This document shows, in pieces, positions 42,341 through 52,867 of a stretch of 64,000 bases of DNA (the first letter of the stretch is position 1; the number at the start of each line of letters is the position of its first letter). The notes below the pieces were generated by a model, which ran no database searches, was not told the origin of the DNA, and was given only the letters and a program-made list of their open reading frames with translations. Source of the DNA: CAWCWK01 sp963842125 (lineage in GTDB: Bacteria > Pseudomonadota > Alphaproteobacteria > Rhizobiales > CAWCWK01). Made by a program: the position numbers and the translations under genes. Where the stretch lies: contig CAWJFE010000001.1 of NCBI GenBank assembly GCA_963842125.1, forward strand, positions 744,001-808,000. The letters are read 5' to 3'.

Positions 42341-42997
42341 TCAGCCGGGTTTCGCGCCTCCAGCTTTCGTTACCCGGCGCAGCGTCAGGTTGATTCGCCC
42401 GCCATCGGGCAGGATGTCCGTCATGTCGAGCCCGGGCGGGGCGGTGTGCGCCACCACCCGGTCGACGCCGTGATAGGCGAGCCGGGCCTCGCCCTGGAGC
42501 GTGAACGCGTCGCCCGAGCGCAACCGGAACGAGCGCGTCGGCGCGCCCCGCCGCTCCGCGTTGCCCAGACGGTAGACCGCCTCGTCGCCAAGCGAGAGCG
42601 AGACGACGGGGGCGAGACTGTCTTCCTCGTCCCAATCCTGATGCAGCCCCATGCGCGCGCCCGGATCGTAGAGATTGATCAGACAGGCCTCGGGCGGATG
42701 GGCGTAGTCGGCCAGCGCCTCCCACGCCCGCATCGCGAGCGCAGGGATCGCCGGCCAGGGCCTGCCGTCTTCGGGATGCGTCGCCTGGTAGCCGTAGCCC
42801 GCCTTCGTCGGCACCCAGCCCAAGGGGCCCGCATTCGTCATCCGGACCGAGAGCGGCTTGTTGGTGCGCGGCATGCGCGGCTGGTAGGACGGCGCGGCGG
42901 CGAGGACGGCGCGGACCTGATCGAGGAGATCGCGCTGCTCCGCCGGTGTCAGGAAGGCGACGGGAGCAAGGTTCGGGAAAGGTCCTTTCATTGTCAT
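42341..42997 (-). CDS. alkB: Alpha-ketoglutarate-dependent dioxygenase AlkB
   Basis: AlkB removes methyl groups such as 1-methyladenine and 3-methylcytosine from DNA or RNA by iron/2-oxoglutarate oxidation. The 218-residue protein has the double-stranded beta-helix ligands: HxD in MGLHQDWDEED, the second His in YHGVDRVV, and the 2-oxoglutarate Arg pair in GRINLTLRRV. MTNAGPLGWVPTKAGYGYQATHP and NLYDPGARMGLHQD are typical of AlkB. The ATG at 42997 has a good ribosome binding site (GAGGTGAGACGT). It diverges from dnaK; no Ada gene is adjacent. Confidence 0.92.
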   Translation of the reverse strand: MTMKGPFPNLAPVAFLTPAEQRDLLDQVRAVLAAAPSYQPRMPRTNKPLSVRMTNAGPLGWVPTKAGYGYQATHPEDGRPWPAIPALAMRAWEALADYAHPPEACLINLYDPGARMGLHQDWDEEDSLAPVVSLSLGDEAVYRLGNAERRGAPTRSFRLRSGDAFTLQGEARLAYHGVDRVVAHTAPPGLDMTDILPDGGRINLTLRRVTKAGGAKPG

Positions 42998-43513
42998 ACG
43001 TCTCACCTCGCCGCGAACGTGCTCGCCTGACCGGTATCTGTCACGCCCCCGGGCCTTACGCCGATAGGAGGGCGAGAGATGGACACCGGACCCTTCGCCG
43101 TCCGAGCCATCGCGGCAGGGCCGGCTGCGTCCGCACGGCCTCGCGCCGATCGCGTCCGGAGGGGCGATGCGGCCTGCCTGATCGCATGAATCGCGACAAT
43201 CAGCGAATCACTTGGGCGTCGGACGCTTGCGGCGCGAAAATCTCCCTCCTATATCCGCTTCAACGCTCACGGCGGTGTGACCTGACGACGGCACATGGCC
43301 ACGGGCGGAACCGACCCCGAACTGACGCGTGCGGCGAGACGCGGAGGCAAGACGCCGAAGCGACGCGCCAAAGCACACGCAAAGGGGAGCCGGCCGCGAC
43401 GCATCACCCGCATGCGCCGCGCACCCGACAAGGTGCTTGCCAAGAGGCCTTGAGGCCGCGTCAGCGGCCGAGGACGGCTCGCCCGCCACATGAGAGAAGG
43501 ATGGATTGACGAT
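42998..43513. other. alkB-dnaK intergenic region
   Basis: This 516-base gap contains the dnaK heat-shock promoter at 43226-43254. Two short open frames, 43079-43189 (36 residues after AGGAGGGCGAGAG) and 43295-43453 (52 very basic residues, within the dnaK leader), are possible but unsupported. Nothing else is recognised. Confidence 0.4.
43226..43254 (+). promoter_or_regulatory. Heat-shock (sigma-32/RpoH) promoter of dnaK
   Basis: CTTG (43226-43229), 18 bases, then CCTATAT (43248-43254) matches the alphaproteobacterial RpoH consensus. It would leave a leader of about 250 bases before the dnaK ATG. No CIRCE operator is present, so dnaK is presumably controlled by RpoH rather than by HrcA. Confidence 0.65.
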
Positions 43514-45453
<1,940 letters not shown>

Positions 45454-45455
45454 TT

Positions 45456-45478
45456 AAGTCGGCTTGATAAGCCGGCTT
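45456..45478 (+). terminator. Hairpin between dnaK and dnaJ
   Basis: AAG-T-CGGCTT-GAT-AAGCCG-G-CTT forms a compact stem-loop two bases after the dnaK stop. No T-tract follows, so it may only attenuate transcription into dnaJ, giving the usual excess of DnaK over DnaJ. Confidence 0.4.
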
Positions 45479-45596
45479 CGGAACGCCTCCGCAGGTTCGC
45501 GCAGCGCCTTTGCGCTGCGTCGTTCCCCTCCCGGCCTCGCGCCCCATTCGGGGTGCGGGGCCTCCTCACGATCCGTGACGGCCGAAGTTCAGATCC

Positions 45597-46780
45597 ATGT
45601 CCAAAACCACGTCCAAGACCGACTATTACGCCACGCTCGGCGTATCGAAGACCGCGTCCGACAAGGAGTTGAAGGCGGCCTTTCGCAAGCTCGCCATGCA
45701 GCACCACCCGGACAAGAACCCGGGCGACGCCGCGGCGGAGGCCAAGTTCAAGGAAGCGGGCGAGGCCTATGACGTGCTGCGCGACGCGCAAAAGCGCGCC
45801 GCCTACGACCGCTTCGGCCATGCCGCCTTCGCAGAACGGCTCGGCCGGGCCAGGCGCCGGCGGCGCGGCTTCGGCCAGGATTTCGGCGCCTCGATGTCGG
45901 ACATCTTCGAGGAGGTCTTCGGCTTTGCCGGCGGCGCGCGCGGACGCACCGGCGGGCGGGCCCGCACGCGCACGCCGCGGGGCCAGGACCTGCGCTTCGA
46001 CATGGAGATCACGCTCGAGGACGCCTTCCACGGCAAGGAGGCCGAGATCGACGTGCCCTCCGCCGTGTCCTGCGAGACCTGCGACGGCTCGGGCGCCAAG
46101 CCCGGCACGTCGACCAAGACCTGCGGCACCTGCGGCGGCATCGGCCAGGTGCGCGCGCAGCAGGGCTTCTTCTCGATCCAGCGCGCCTGCCCGACCTGTT
46201 CCGGCACCGGCGAGATCATCGAGACGCCCTGCGAGACCTGCTCCGGCCAGGGCCGGGTGATGAAGGAGCCGCACGCTGCCAGATCAACGTGCCGGCCGGC
46301 GTCGAGGACGGCACCCGCATCCGCCTCACCGGCGAGGGCGAAGCCGGCCCCAACGGCTCGCAGCCGGGTGATCTCTACATCTTCCTCTCCGTCAAGCCGC
46401 ACGAGGTCTTCCAGCGCGACGGGGCCGATCTCTTCTGCCGCGTGCCGGTCTCGATGGCGACGGCGGCGCTGGGCGGTCAGCTCGAGGTCCCCACGCTCGA
46501 TGGCGGGCGCACCCGCATCCGCATTCCGGAGGGCACCCAGACCGGCCGCCAGTTCCGCCTCCGGGGCAAGGGCATGCCGATCCTGCGCTCATCACAGGGC
46601 GGCGACATGTTCATCCAGGTCGCGGTCGAGACGCCCTCCAAGCTGACCCGTCGCCAGCGCGAGCTTCTTGAGGAGTTCGAAGCCGCGTCGTCCGATGAGA
46701 ACCACCCCGAGGCGACCGGCTTCTTCTCCAAGGTCGCACGCTTCTTCGAGGGCGCCGAGGACGAAGCGCGGCCGAACTAG
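45597..46780 (+). pseudogene. dnaJ: Chaperone DnaJ (Hsp40), frame broken by four single-base indels
   Basis: DnaJ stimulates DnaK ATPase and delivers substrates. The J domain is complete (SKTDYYATLGVSKTASDKELKAAFRKLAMQHHPDKNPGDA, HPD motif). The four zinc-finger repeats are present: CETCDGSG, CGTCGGIG, CPTCSGTG and CETCSGQG. An extra base near 45831 and a missing G near 45867 bracket the Gly-rich region (which then reads about FENGSAGPGAGGAGFGQ). Extra C residues near 46269 and 46279 precede NVPAGVEDGTRIRLTGEGEAG, and the C-terminal domain then runs to 46780 in one frame. Like dnaK, motifs are intact on both sides of each shift. Confidence 0.85.
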
Positions 46781-47082
46781 AGGGGCGCCACTCACCGATC
46801 GAGGCCCGCCATCTGGTCAGGCGCGCTCTACCGGTCTAAACGCGAAGGCCTCCTCGACCGACGGGAGCGGGCCTTCGCCCGATCCGCCTTACCCGAGCCG
46901 CAGGACGATCCGACGCGCCGTGACCGATAGAGCCCCCCGCTCACGACCATCGCCGCCGCCATGGCCCTGAAGGCGAAGCCCGAGCGCCCGGTCGAACCGG
47001 CTCGCACGCGCCATGGGCGAGCGGTTTCGCCCAGACTCGGCCACCGGGCAGGCGGCCACCGGACAGGCGGCGCCCATCAAGC

Positions 47083-47718
47083 GTGGACCGGCGCTCAGAG
47101 TCCGGCCCGACACTCCCCGCGAAGCTTACCAACAACGACGACGTGCGCTTCCTGCGCGGCTGGATGGGCAATCCACTGAAGACGGGTGCCATAGCACCCT
47201 CGAGCCAGGCGCTGGCGCGAACCATGGTCGCCATGATCGACGCCGACCTGCCCGGCCCCATCCTCGAGCTCGGCCCCGGCACCGGTGCGATGACGCGGGC
47301 CCTCATCGCGGCGGGCATCCCCGAGGAGCGGCTCGTCCTCATCGAATACGCACCCGAATTCGTCGCCCTTCTGGCAGAGCGCTATCCGACCGCCACCGTC
47401 GTCGAGGGCGATGCCTATGCGATCGCCGATCGGGCGGGCGAGCTCGGGCTGGCGCCGGCGGCCGGCATCGTCTCCAGTCTGCCGCTCATGAACCGCCCGG
47501 CCAGCACGCGCGCGGCCCTTCTCGCCGATGCCTTCTCGGTCCTTCATCCGCAAGGCGCGCTCGTGCAGTTCACCTATCTGCCGAAAGCGCCGATCTCGCA
47601 CGCGCATATCGCCGGCCATGTCGAGGCCCGGATCGACGCGAGCCGGATCGTCTGGCGCAACCTGCCCCCCGCCCGCGTCTGGCGCTATCGCCCGGTCTCC
47701 TCAGAGGATCATCCATGA
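47083..47718 (+). CDS. Class I SAM-dependent methyltransferase, PmtA-like phospholipid N-methyltransferase
   Basis: This protein of about 211 residues has VRFLRGWMGNPLKTGAIAPSSQALARTM followed by the SAM loop LELGPGTGAMTRALIAAG, VLIEYAPEFVALL, and GIVSSLPLMNRP. This is the layout of the Sinorhizobium-type PmtA that methylates phosphatidylethanolamine towards phosphatidylcholine, and of related rRNA-dimethylase-like enzymes. The N-terminus is uncertain: GTG 47083 opens this frame, but ATG codons at 46961 and 47013 in the two other frames begin more family-like starts (MALKAKPERPVEP), so a frameshift here is possible. It overlaps pyrF by four bases. Confidence 0.7.
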   Translation: MDRRSESGPTLPAKLTNNDDVRFLRGWMGNPLKTGAIAPSSQALARTMVAMIDADLPGPILELGPGTGAMTRALIAAGIPEERLVLIEYAPEFVALLAERYPTATVVEGDAYAIADRAGELGLAPAAGIVSSLPLMNRPASTRAALLADAFSVLHPQGALVQFTYLPKAPISHAHIAGHVEARIDASRIVWRNLPPARVWRYRPVSSEDHP

Positions 47719-48437
47719 CGACAGCGCCCGCCAGCCGATTGCCGCGCACCGGCCTCGCCCCCAGCGACCGGATCATCGTCGCGCTCGATCTGGACGACGT
47801 CGATGAGGCACGTGCCCTCGTCGCACGAATCGGCGATGCGGCCGGCTTCTACAAGATCGGCTATCGGCTGGCCTATTCGGGCGGTCTCGGCCTCGTCCGC
47901 GAACTCGCCGACGCCGGCCACCGCACCTTTCTCGACCTCAAGCTCCTCGATATCGACAATACGGTCCTCGATGGCACGAAGGCTCTGGCGAGGCTGGGTG
48001 CGACCTGCCTGACCGTCCACGCCTATCCCCACGCCATGCGAGCCGCCGTCGCGGGGCGGGGTACGAACCTCGCCATCCTTGCCGTCACCGTCCTCACATC
48101 GCTCCACGACGACGGATTGAAGGACGCCGGCTACGGGATGTCGGCAGAGGATCTCGTCGTCCGGCGCGCGGCGCAGGCCGCTGAGGCTGGGATAGACGGC
48201 ATCGTCTGCTCCGGCCACGAAGCGGGCCGCGTGCGCAACGCCGCGCCCGAACTCGCCATCGTCACACCCGGCATCAGGCCGGCCGGCTCCGAAGCCGGTG
48301 ATCAAGCACGTGTGATGACGCCCGCGCGTGCCATTGAGGCGGGCGCCGACTACCTTGTCGTTGGACGCCCGATCACCCGCGCCGCCGACCCGCGCCGCGC
48401 CGTCCTTTCGATCGCTGACGAGATCGCGGCCCTCTAG
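47715..48437 (+). CDS. pyrF: Orotidine 5'-phosphate decarboxylase
   Basis: PyrF makes UMP from OMP in pyrimidine synthesis. The 240-residue protein has IIVALDLDDVDEA, FYKIGYRLAYSGG, the catalytic DLKLLDIDNTV (Lys and Asp of the DxKxxD network; the usual DIPNTV is DIDNTV here), TVHAYPHAM, VTVLTSLHDDGL and the phosphate-binding VTPGIRPAG...YLVVGRPITRA. The Pro to Asp change next to the active site (LLDIDNTV) is the one odd residue. The ATG at 47715 overlaps the end of the methyltransferase gene (ATGA), indicating coupling. Confidence 0.93.
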   Translation: MTTAPASRLPRTGLAPSDRIIVALDLDDVDEARALVARIGDAAGFYKIGYRLAYSGGLGLVRELADAGHRTFLDLKLLDIDNTVLDGTKALARLGATCLTVHAYPHAMRAAVAGRGTNLAILAVTVLTSLHDDGLKDAGYGMSAEDLVVRRAAQAAEAGIDGIVCSGHEAGRVRNAAPELAIVTPGIRPAGSEAGDQARVMTPARAIEAGADYLVVGRPITRAADPRRAVLSIADEIAAL

Positions 48438-48634
48438 CCGGCTTAGGGTGGGCACCACCCAGCCTCGGTGTCGTCGGACAGTGTCAGCCGGCACGTTGAC
48501 CCGCGCTCATTTCGCGAAAGATGCCAGACGCTCACGCCGCTTTAACCCCTCGTTTGCCATAACCATATGCAAAGCAGCGTGGCCCGGGGCGTGACATCGC
48601 CATCGGGCGCTCAGGCGAAGGGTATGTCGGACCT

Positions 48635-49252
48635 ATGGTCGGTCGAATGGGATCAAGGGATCTGGGGCAAAGGTCCGTGTCGTCATGGGCGGCGCGCGGC
48701 ACGCTTCTGGCTGCCCTGATCGCGCCGCTCACGCTCAGCCTCATCGATGGCGCGGGCGTCGCCCACGCGCAGAACGCGGCGGCGCGCGGCGGGTCGAGCG
48801 GTTTGCCGATCCCGCGCTATGTCAGCCTCAAGAGCAATCCGGTCAACGTGCGGCGCGGCCCTGCGCGCGACCACGAGATCGCCTTCGTCTACGAGAAGGC
48901 GGGCCTGCCGGTCGAGGTCTTCGGCGAATACGACAATTGGCGCCGCATCCGCGATGCGGATGGCGACGAGGGCTGGGTCTATCACGCGCTCCTCTCGGGT
49001 CGGCGCACGGTCATCGTCGCGCCCTGGCTGATGAGCGACGAGACCCCCGACCCCCTCGATCTCAAGGCTTCGGCATCAGCCGATGCGCGCACCGTCGCGC
49101 GACTGGCGCCCGGCGTTCTCGCCGACGTCGAGACCTGCGACGGGCGCTGGTGCGAACTCTCCGGCGAGGGCCCGTCCGGCGCCGGCTATGATGGCTGGAT
49201 GGCGCAGGACAAGCTTTTCGGCGTCTACCCGGGCGAGATCGTCGACGACTGA
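48635..49252 (+). CDS. Exported SH3-domain protein
   Basis: This protein of 205 residues has a signal peptide (TLLAALIAPLTLSLIDGAGVAHA, cleavage about residue 45) and two bacterial SH3-like repeats. The first is clear: YVSLKSNPVNVRRGPARDHEIAFVYEKAGLPVEVFGEYDNWRRIRDADGDEGWVYHALLSG. The second (DARTVARLAPGVLADVETCDGRWCELS...YDGWMAQDKL) has two cysteines that could pair. Bacterial SH3 domains often bind cell-wall peptides, so a periplasmic wall-associated role is likely but not proven. ATG 48635 or 48647 may be the start. Its 3' end overlaps that of the convergent GNAT gene by 28 bases. Confidence 0.8.
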   Translation: MVGRMGSRDLGQRSVSSWAARGTLLAALIAPLTLSLIDGAGVAHAQNAAARGGSSGLPIPRYVSLKSNPVNVRRGPARDHEIAFVYEKAGLPVEVFGEYDNWRRIRDADGDEGWVYHALLSGRRTVIVAPWLMSDETPDPLDLKASASADARTVARLAPGVLADVETCDGRWCELSGEGPSGAGYDGWMAQDKLFGVYPGEIVDD

Positions 49253-49788
49253 GCGACGCGAGCGGTCAGGTCGTGGCGATAGAGGATGGTCTCGTCCCCG
49301 CTAGCGTCGATCCAGCGATCGCCCGCCACCGCTCCCAAGCGCTCTGCCAGCCTGCGCGAGGGCGCGTTCTCGGGCGAGATGATGCTGATGGCATGCGTCC
49401 AGCCGAGATCCTCCCTTGCATGGACGAGGAGCCGTGCGGTGGCCTCGAAGGCATAGCCCTGGCCGTGATGGGCGGGCCCGAGCGCCCACATGATCTCGCG
49501 ATCGGGCTTGCCGAGCGGAAACCACGGCCCGGCGAAGCCGATCCATTCGCCGCCGTCCTTCAAGGTCACCGCGAAGGGGCCGTAGCCGCGCAAGGGGACA
49601 TGACCGACATTGCCGGCGAAGCGGCGCCAGACGACGTTGCGCTCGTCCGGCCCACCGATGAAGCGGGACGCGGCTTCATCCGCATAGAGCGCGGCGTAGG
49701 CATCGAAATCCTCGGCGGCGAAACCTCGCAGGACGAGCCGCTCCGTCTCGATGACGGGTTGGAGATCGAGAAGCGGTCTGGCTGTCAT
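49225..49788 (-). CDS. GNAT family N-acetyltransferase
   Basis: This 187-residue acetyltransferase of the RimJ/RimL-like group begins with IETERLVLRGFAAEDFDAYAALYADE, the usual N-terminal strand and helix. The acetyl-CoA loop is GPAHHGQGYAFEATARLLVHA, followed by ISPENAPSRRLAERLGA. The substrate is unknown. The start at 49788 (MTARPLLDLQPVIETERL) is preferred; the open frame runs further upstream without likeness. Its last 28 bases overlap the end of the SH3 gene on the opposite strand. Confidence 0.85.
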   Translation of the reverse strand: MTARPLLDLQPVIETERLVLRGFAAEDFDAYAALYADEAASRFIGGPDERNVVWRRFAGNVGHVPLRGYGPFAVTLKDGGEWIGFAGPWFPLGKPDREIMWALGPAHHGQGYAFEATARLLVHAREDLGWTHAISIISPENAPSRRLAERLGAVAGDRWIDASGDETILYRHDLTARVAQSSTISPG

Positions 49789-49890
49789 CGCGTCTCTCCT
49801 CGCAGGCCTGATCCTACCGTCTGCGCCGGATAGGACGGGTACGCATGCACGCCTCGCTACAGGGGCTCCGGAGAATTCCGGTCCGGTAGG

Positions 49891-50100
49891 GGACCTTACC
49901 ATCAGCCGTCATTCCCGGGCACCGATCCGAGAATCGAGGGGCGCAATAGGCAGGACCGCTGTCAGAGCCTCCGGCCAGTCGGATGTCTTGCATCGCCTCG
50001 TCTACGATCAGAGCAACACAGGTGGGGCTCTGGATCCCCCGGTCGGTGCCCGAGGATGACGAAGAGGAGAGGCCAGCGGTCGAGCCAACGTTTGACGGGA
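49891..50100. repeat. Family-C intergenic repeat, copy 2
   Basis: It starts CATCAGCCGTCATTCCCGGGC and ends with GTGCCCGAGGATGACGAAGA, GGAGAGG and ACGTTTGACGGGA, in the same order as copies 1 and 3. GTCATTCCCGGGCACC at the left is nearly the reverse complement of GGTGCCCGAGGATGAC at the right, so the whole unit is a large imperfect palindrome. With the palindrome at 50123-50145 it fills the 395-base gap between the GNAT gene and rpsP. Confidence 0.7.
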
Positions 50101-50122
50101 CGGCTCCGGCAATGGCGTGGCT

Positions 50123-50145
50123 ATCCCCGGGCCGGGCCCGGGGAT
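50123..50145. repeat. 23-bp perfect palindrome downstream of rpsP
   Basis: ATCCCCGGGCC-G-GGCCCGGGGAT is a perfect 11-bp inverted repeat around one base, 38 bases past the rpsP stop on the minus strand. It can form a very stable hairpin in the rpsP transcript and may protect or end it. It has no T-tract. Confidence 0.5.
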
Positions 50146-50183
50146 GCCGTGTCTGCGATAGGAAGGGCGGAGGCCGCCCGGTC

Positions 50184-50606
50184 CTACTCTTCCTCGCCGG
50201 CGGCAACGTCGTCAGTAGGAGCTTCCTCGGCCGGCGCGTTGGCGGCTTCCTCAGCGGCGGCCTTGGCGGCTTCGGCGGCTTCCAGCTTCTCGGCGGCGCG
50301 CTCCTTGGCCTTCGTGCCGGGCTCGGCCTTCTTGGGGTTGTTGCGCGCGGGGCGCTCCAGAATGTCGGCGGCGGCGAGGAAGCGCAGCACGCGGTCCGTC
50401 GGCTGGGCGCCCTTGGAGAGCCAGTCTTGGATGCGCTCGACGTTGAGCTGCACGCGGTTCTCCGAATCCTTCGGCAGGCGCGGATCGTAGGAGCCGACCT
50501 TCTCGATGAAGCGGCCATCGCGCGGATCGCGGCTATTGGCGACGACGATGGAGTAATAGGGGCGCTTCTTGGCGCCGCCGCGGGCGAGGCGAATCTTGAC
50601 GGACAT
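50184..50606 (-). CDS. rpsP: Small ribosomal subunit protein bS16
   Basis: bS16 is a 30S assembly protein. The 140-residue sequence begins MSVKIRLARGGAKKRPYYSIVVANSRDPRDGRFIEKVGSYDP, a full S16 core, and continues to about residue 85 (VLRFLAAADILERP). The last 50 residues are a charged Ala/Glu-rich extension, common in this group. It lies 110 bases downstream of ffh on the same strand, as in other alphaproteobacteria, but rimM and trmD do not follow; a family-C repeat does. Confidence 0.97.
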   Translation of the reverse strand: MSVKIRLARGGAKKRPYYSIVVANSRDPRDGRFIEKVGSYDPRLPKDSENRVQLNVERIQDWLSKGAQPTDRVLRFLAAADILERPARNNPKKAEPGTKAKERAAEKLEAAEAAKAAAEEAANAPAEEAPTDDVAAGEEE

Positions 50607-50716
50607 GGACTTACACTTTCCTGTTCTTCAAACGTTGGTGCGGGTCGCGAGAGCGATCCGCGGGTTCACCCGTCGCCGCCCACTATCGGACCAGCGACCG
50701 AATCTCGTGTGCGGCT

Positions 50717-52279
50717 CTACCGCTTCTTGCCCGGCAGTCCGGGCAGGCCGCCGAGCCCCGGCAGGCCTTTCCCCAAGCCACCAAGAGCACCCAGACCGCC
50801 AGGCAGCTTCGGCAGGCCGCCGGACTTCTGCATCTCCTCGACCATCTCGGGCGTGATCTCGGGCATCGCGCCGCCCGGCATCCCGCCAGACGGCATTCCG
50901 GGCGGCATGGTCGGCATTCCGCCACCCATCATGCCGCCAAGCATGTTGGCGATGCCGCCACGGCCGCCCTTGCCCTTGCCCATCGCCTTCATGACGTCGG
51001 CCATCTGGCGATGGGTCTTCAAGAGCTTGTTGACGTCCTGCACCGAGGTGCCGGAGCCGGCCGCGATGCGCTTCTTGCGACTGGCGTTCATGACCTTGGG
51101 CGCGCGGCGCTCGGCCTTCGTCATCGACGAGATCATGGCGCGCTGGCGCACGATCACCTTGTCGTCGAGCCCGCCCATGGCCTCGATCTGCTTCTTGGCC
51201 TTGCCCATGCCGGGCAGCATGCCGAGAACGCCGCCCATGCCGCCGATCTTGGAGACCTGATCGAGCTGGGCGGCCATGTCGTCGAGATCGAACGAGCCCT
51301 TGCGCATCCGCTCGGCCATCGCCTGCGCCTTCTCGGCGTCGATGGTCTGGGCGGCCTTCTCGACGAGGGCGAGGATGTCGCCCTTGCCGAGGATGCGGTC
51401 GGCGACGCGACCCGCGTCGAAATCCTCGAGATCGTCGACCTTCTCGCCCGTGCCGAGAAGGACGATGGGCTTGCCCGTCACCGAGCGCATGGAGAGCGCC
51501 GCGCCGCCGCGCCCGTCGCCATCGATGCGGGTGAGGACGATACCGGTGAGGCCTACGCGCTCCTCGAAGGTGCGGGCCGTCGTCACGGCATCCTGGCCGG
51601 TCAGCGCGTCGGCGACGAGGAGGGTCTGGTGCGGCCGGGCAAGGCGCTTGACCTCGGCGACCTCGTTCATCAGTGCCTCGTCGATCGAGAGGCGCCCGGC
51701 CGTGTCGAGCATGACGACATCGTAGCCGCCGAGACGTGCGGCGTTCATCGCGCGGGTGGCGATGGCGACGGGCTCCTGGCCCGCAACGATGGGCAACGTG
51801 TCGACGCCGACCTGTTCGCCGAGCACTTTCAACTGCTCCTGCGCGGCCGGGCGGCGGGTGTCGAGCGAGGCCATGAGGACCTTGCGCTTCTCGCGCTCGG
51901 TGATGCGCTTCGCGATCTTGGCCGTCGAGGTCGTCTTGCCCGAGCCCTGGAGCCCGACCATGAGGACAGGCACGGGAGCGGCGGCGTTGAGATCGAGCCC
52001 GCGTCCCGTCTCGTCTCCGCCCAGCGTCTCTTTGAGGGCGTCGTAGACGATCTTGATGACCATCTGCCCCGGCGTGACGGATTTCAGCACCTCGGCGCCG
52101 ATGGCGCGGCCGCGGACCTTGTCGATCAGCGAGCGGGCGACGGAGAGCTCGACATCGGCTTCGAGGAGCGCGCGGCGAACCTCGCGCAGGGCTTGCGTGA
52201 CGTCGGCCTCGTTGAGCGCGCCCCGGCGCGTGAGGCCCTCGAATATGCCGGAAAGGCGATCGGACAGCGCATCGAACAT
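50717..52279 (-). CDS. ffh: Signal recognition particle protein Ffh
   Basis: Ffh binds 4.5S RNA and signal sequences and directs inner-membrane proteins to FtsY. The 520-residue protein has the N-domain FDALSDRLSGIFEGLTRRG, GTPase motifs GLQGSGKTTSTAKIAKR (G1), SLDTRRPAAQEQL, VVMLDTAGR (G3) and the TKIDG-equivalent LTRIDGDGRGG, then the M-domain with the signal-binding and RNA-binding segment RIAAGSGTSVQDVNKLLK. The tail is a long Gly/Met/Pro-rich stretch (about residues 440-520), somewhat extended. The start at 52279 is unambiguous. Confidence 0.97.
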   Translation of the reverse strand: MFDALSDRLSGIFEGLTRRGALNEADVTQALREVRRALLEADVELSVARSLIDKVRGRAIGAEVLKSVTPGQMVIKIVYDALKETLGGDETGRGLDLNAAAPVPVLMVGLQGSGKTTSTAKIAKRITEREKRKVLMASLDTRRPAAQEQLKVLGEQVGVDTLPIVAGQEPVAIATRAMNAARLGGYDVVMLDTAGRLSIDEALMNEVAEVKRLARPHQTLLVADALTGQDAVTTARTFEERVGLTGIVLTRIDGDGRGGAALSMRSVTGKPIVLLGTGEKVDDLEDFDAGRVADRILGKGDILALVEKAAQTIDAEKAQAMAERMRKGSFDLDDMAAQLDQVSKIGGMGGVLGMLPGMGKAKKQIEAMGGLDDKVIVRQRAMISSMTKAERRAPKVMNASRKKRIAAGSGTSVQDVNKLLKTHRQMADVMKAMGKGKGGRGGIANMLGGMMGGGMPTMPPGMPSGGMPGGAMPEITPEMVEEMQKSGGLPKLPGGLGALGGLGKGLPGLGGLPGLPGKKR

Positions 52280-52555
52280 GTCGGTCTCCTATGGGTTCCG
52301 GTCAGAATTAGTCACGCATGACGCCCAACGCAAAATGCGCACTTGCCTCGCAGGCAGGCGCAACGCAGATCGCGCCCGCGGGCGCACTGCGCTGGCGGAC
52401 GGGGACCTCCGAGATCGAGCCTCGGTCGGCGGGTCAAGTCGCGGGACTTGGGAATGTGAGGGAGGGAATGCGGACAAACCCTCGGCTTGTCAAGCCAGGA
52501 CCGATCGCGAGAGCTATCGTCTCTAAAGGCTCGCCGGCAAGAAGCGGTTTGGAAG

Positions 52556-52765
52556 GCGACCACACCGTCAGCTGTCATCTTTGGGCGCCTAACCCCCGGA
52601 TTCTGCGCCGATCTTGCAGGACCCATGTTTGGTTCTCGATAGATCGCGGTCTCGGCGATCGTTTCCACGGTCCAAGGGATGCAGTCGGCGCCCTCGATCC
52701 TCGGGTCGGCGCCCGAGGATGACGAAGAGGAGAGGGCAACGGGTGAGCCGACGTTCAAAGGAACC
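52556..52765. repeat. Family-C intergenic repeat, copy 3
   Basis: It begins CACACCGTCAGCTGTCATCT and carries the perfect hairpin CCTCGGG-TCGGCG-CCCGAGG (52699-52718), then ATGACGAAGAGGAGAGGGCAAC and GAGCCGACGTT. It occupies most of the 588-base gap between ffh and corC. The rest of that gap (52280-52555) shows no supported gene. Confidence 0.7.
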
Positions 52766-52821
52766 CCTCTCGATCACGCAGCCCGCGGACCGATCTGGCG
52801 TCATCGATCCCCCAACATCCG

Positions 52822-52861
52822 CCGTCCCTCCCTTCTCCCCGAGGGGAGAAGGGAGGGACGG
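52822..52861. repeat. 19-bp perfect inverted repeat just downstream of corC
   Basis: CCGTCCCTCCCTTCTCCCC (52822-52840), a 2-base spacer and the exact reverse complement (52843-52861) form a 40-base near-continuous palindrome. It ends 6 bases from the corC stop codon. It can act as a transcript 3' hairpin, though no T-tract is present; it also resembles the purine/pyrimidine-biased dispersed repeats common in rhizobia. Confidence 0.65.
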
Positions 52862-52867
52862 GGCGCG

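Noticed and set aside
43079..43189. 36-codon open frame with a good ribosome binding site between alkB and dnaK
   Set aside because: It has a Shine-Dalgarno-like AGGAGGGCGAGAG but no likeness, no hydrophobic segment and no conservation information. It is kept only as a note in the intergenic entry.
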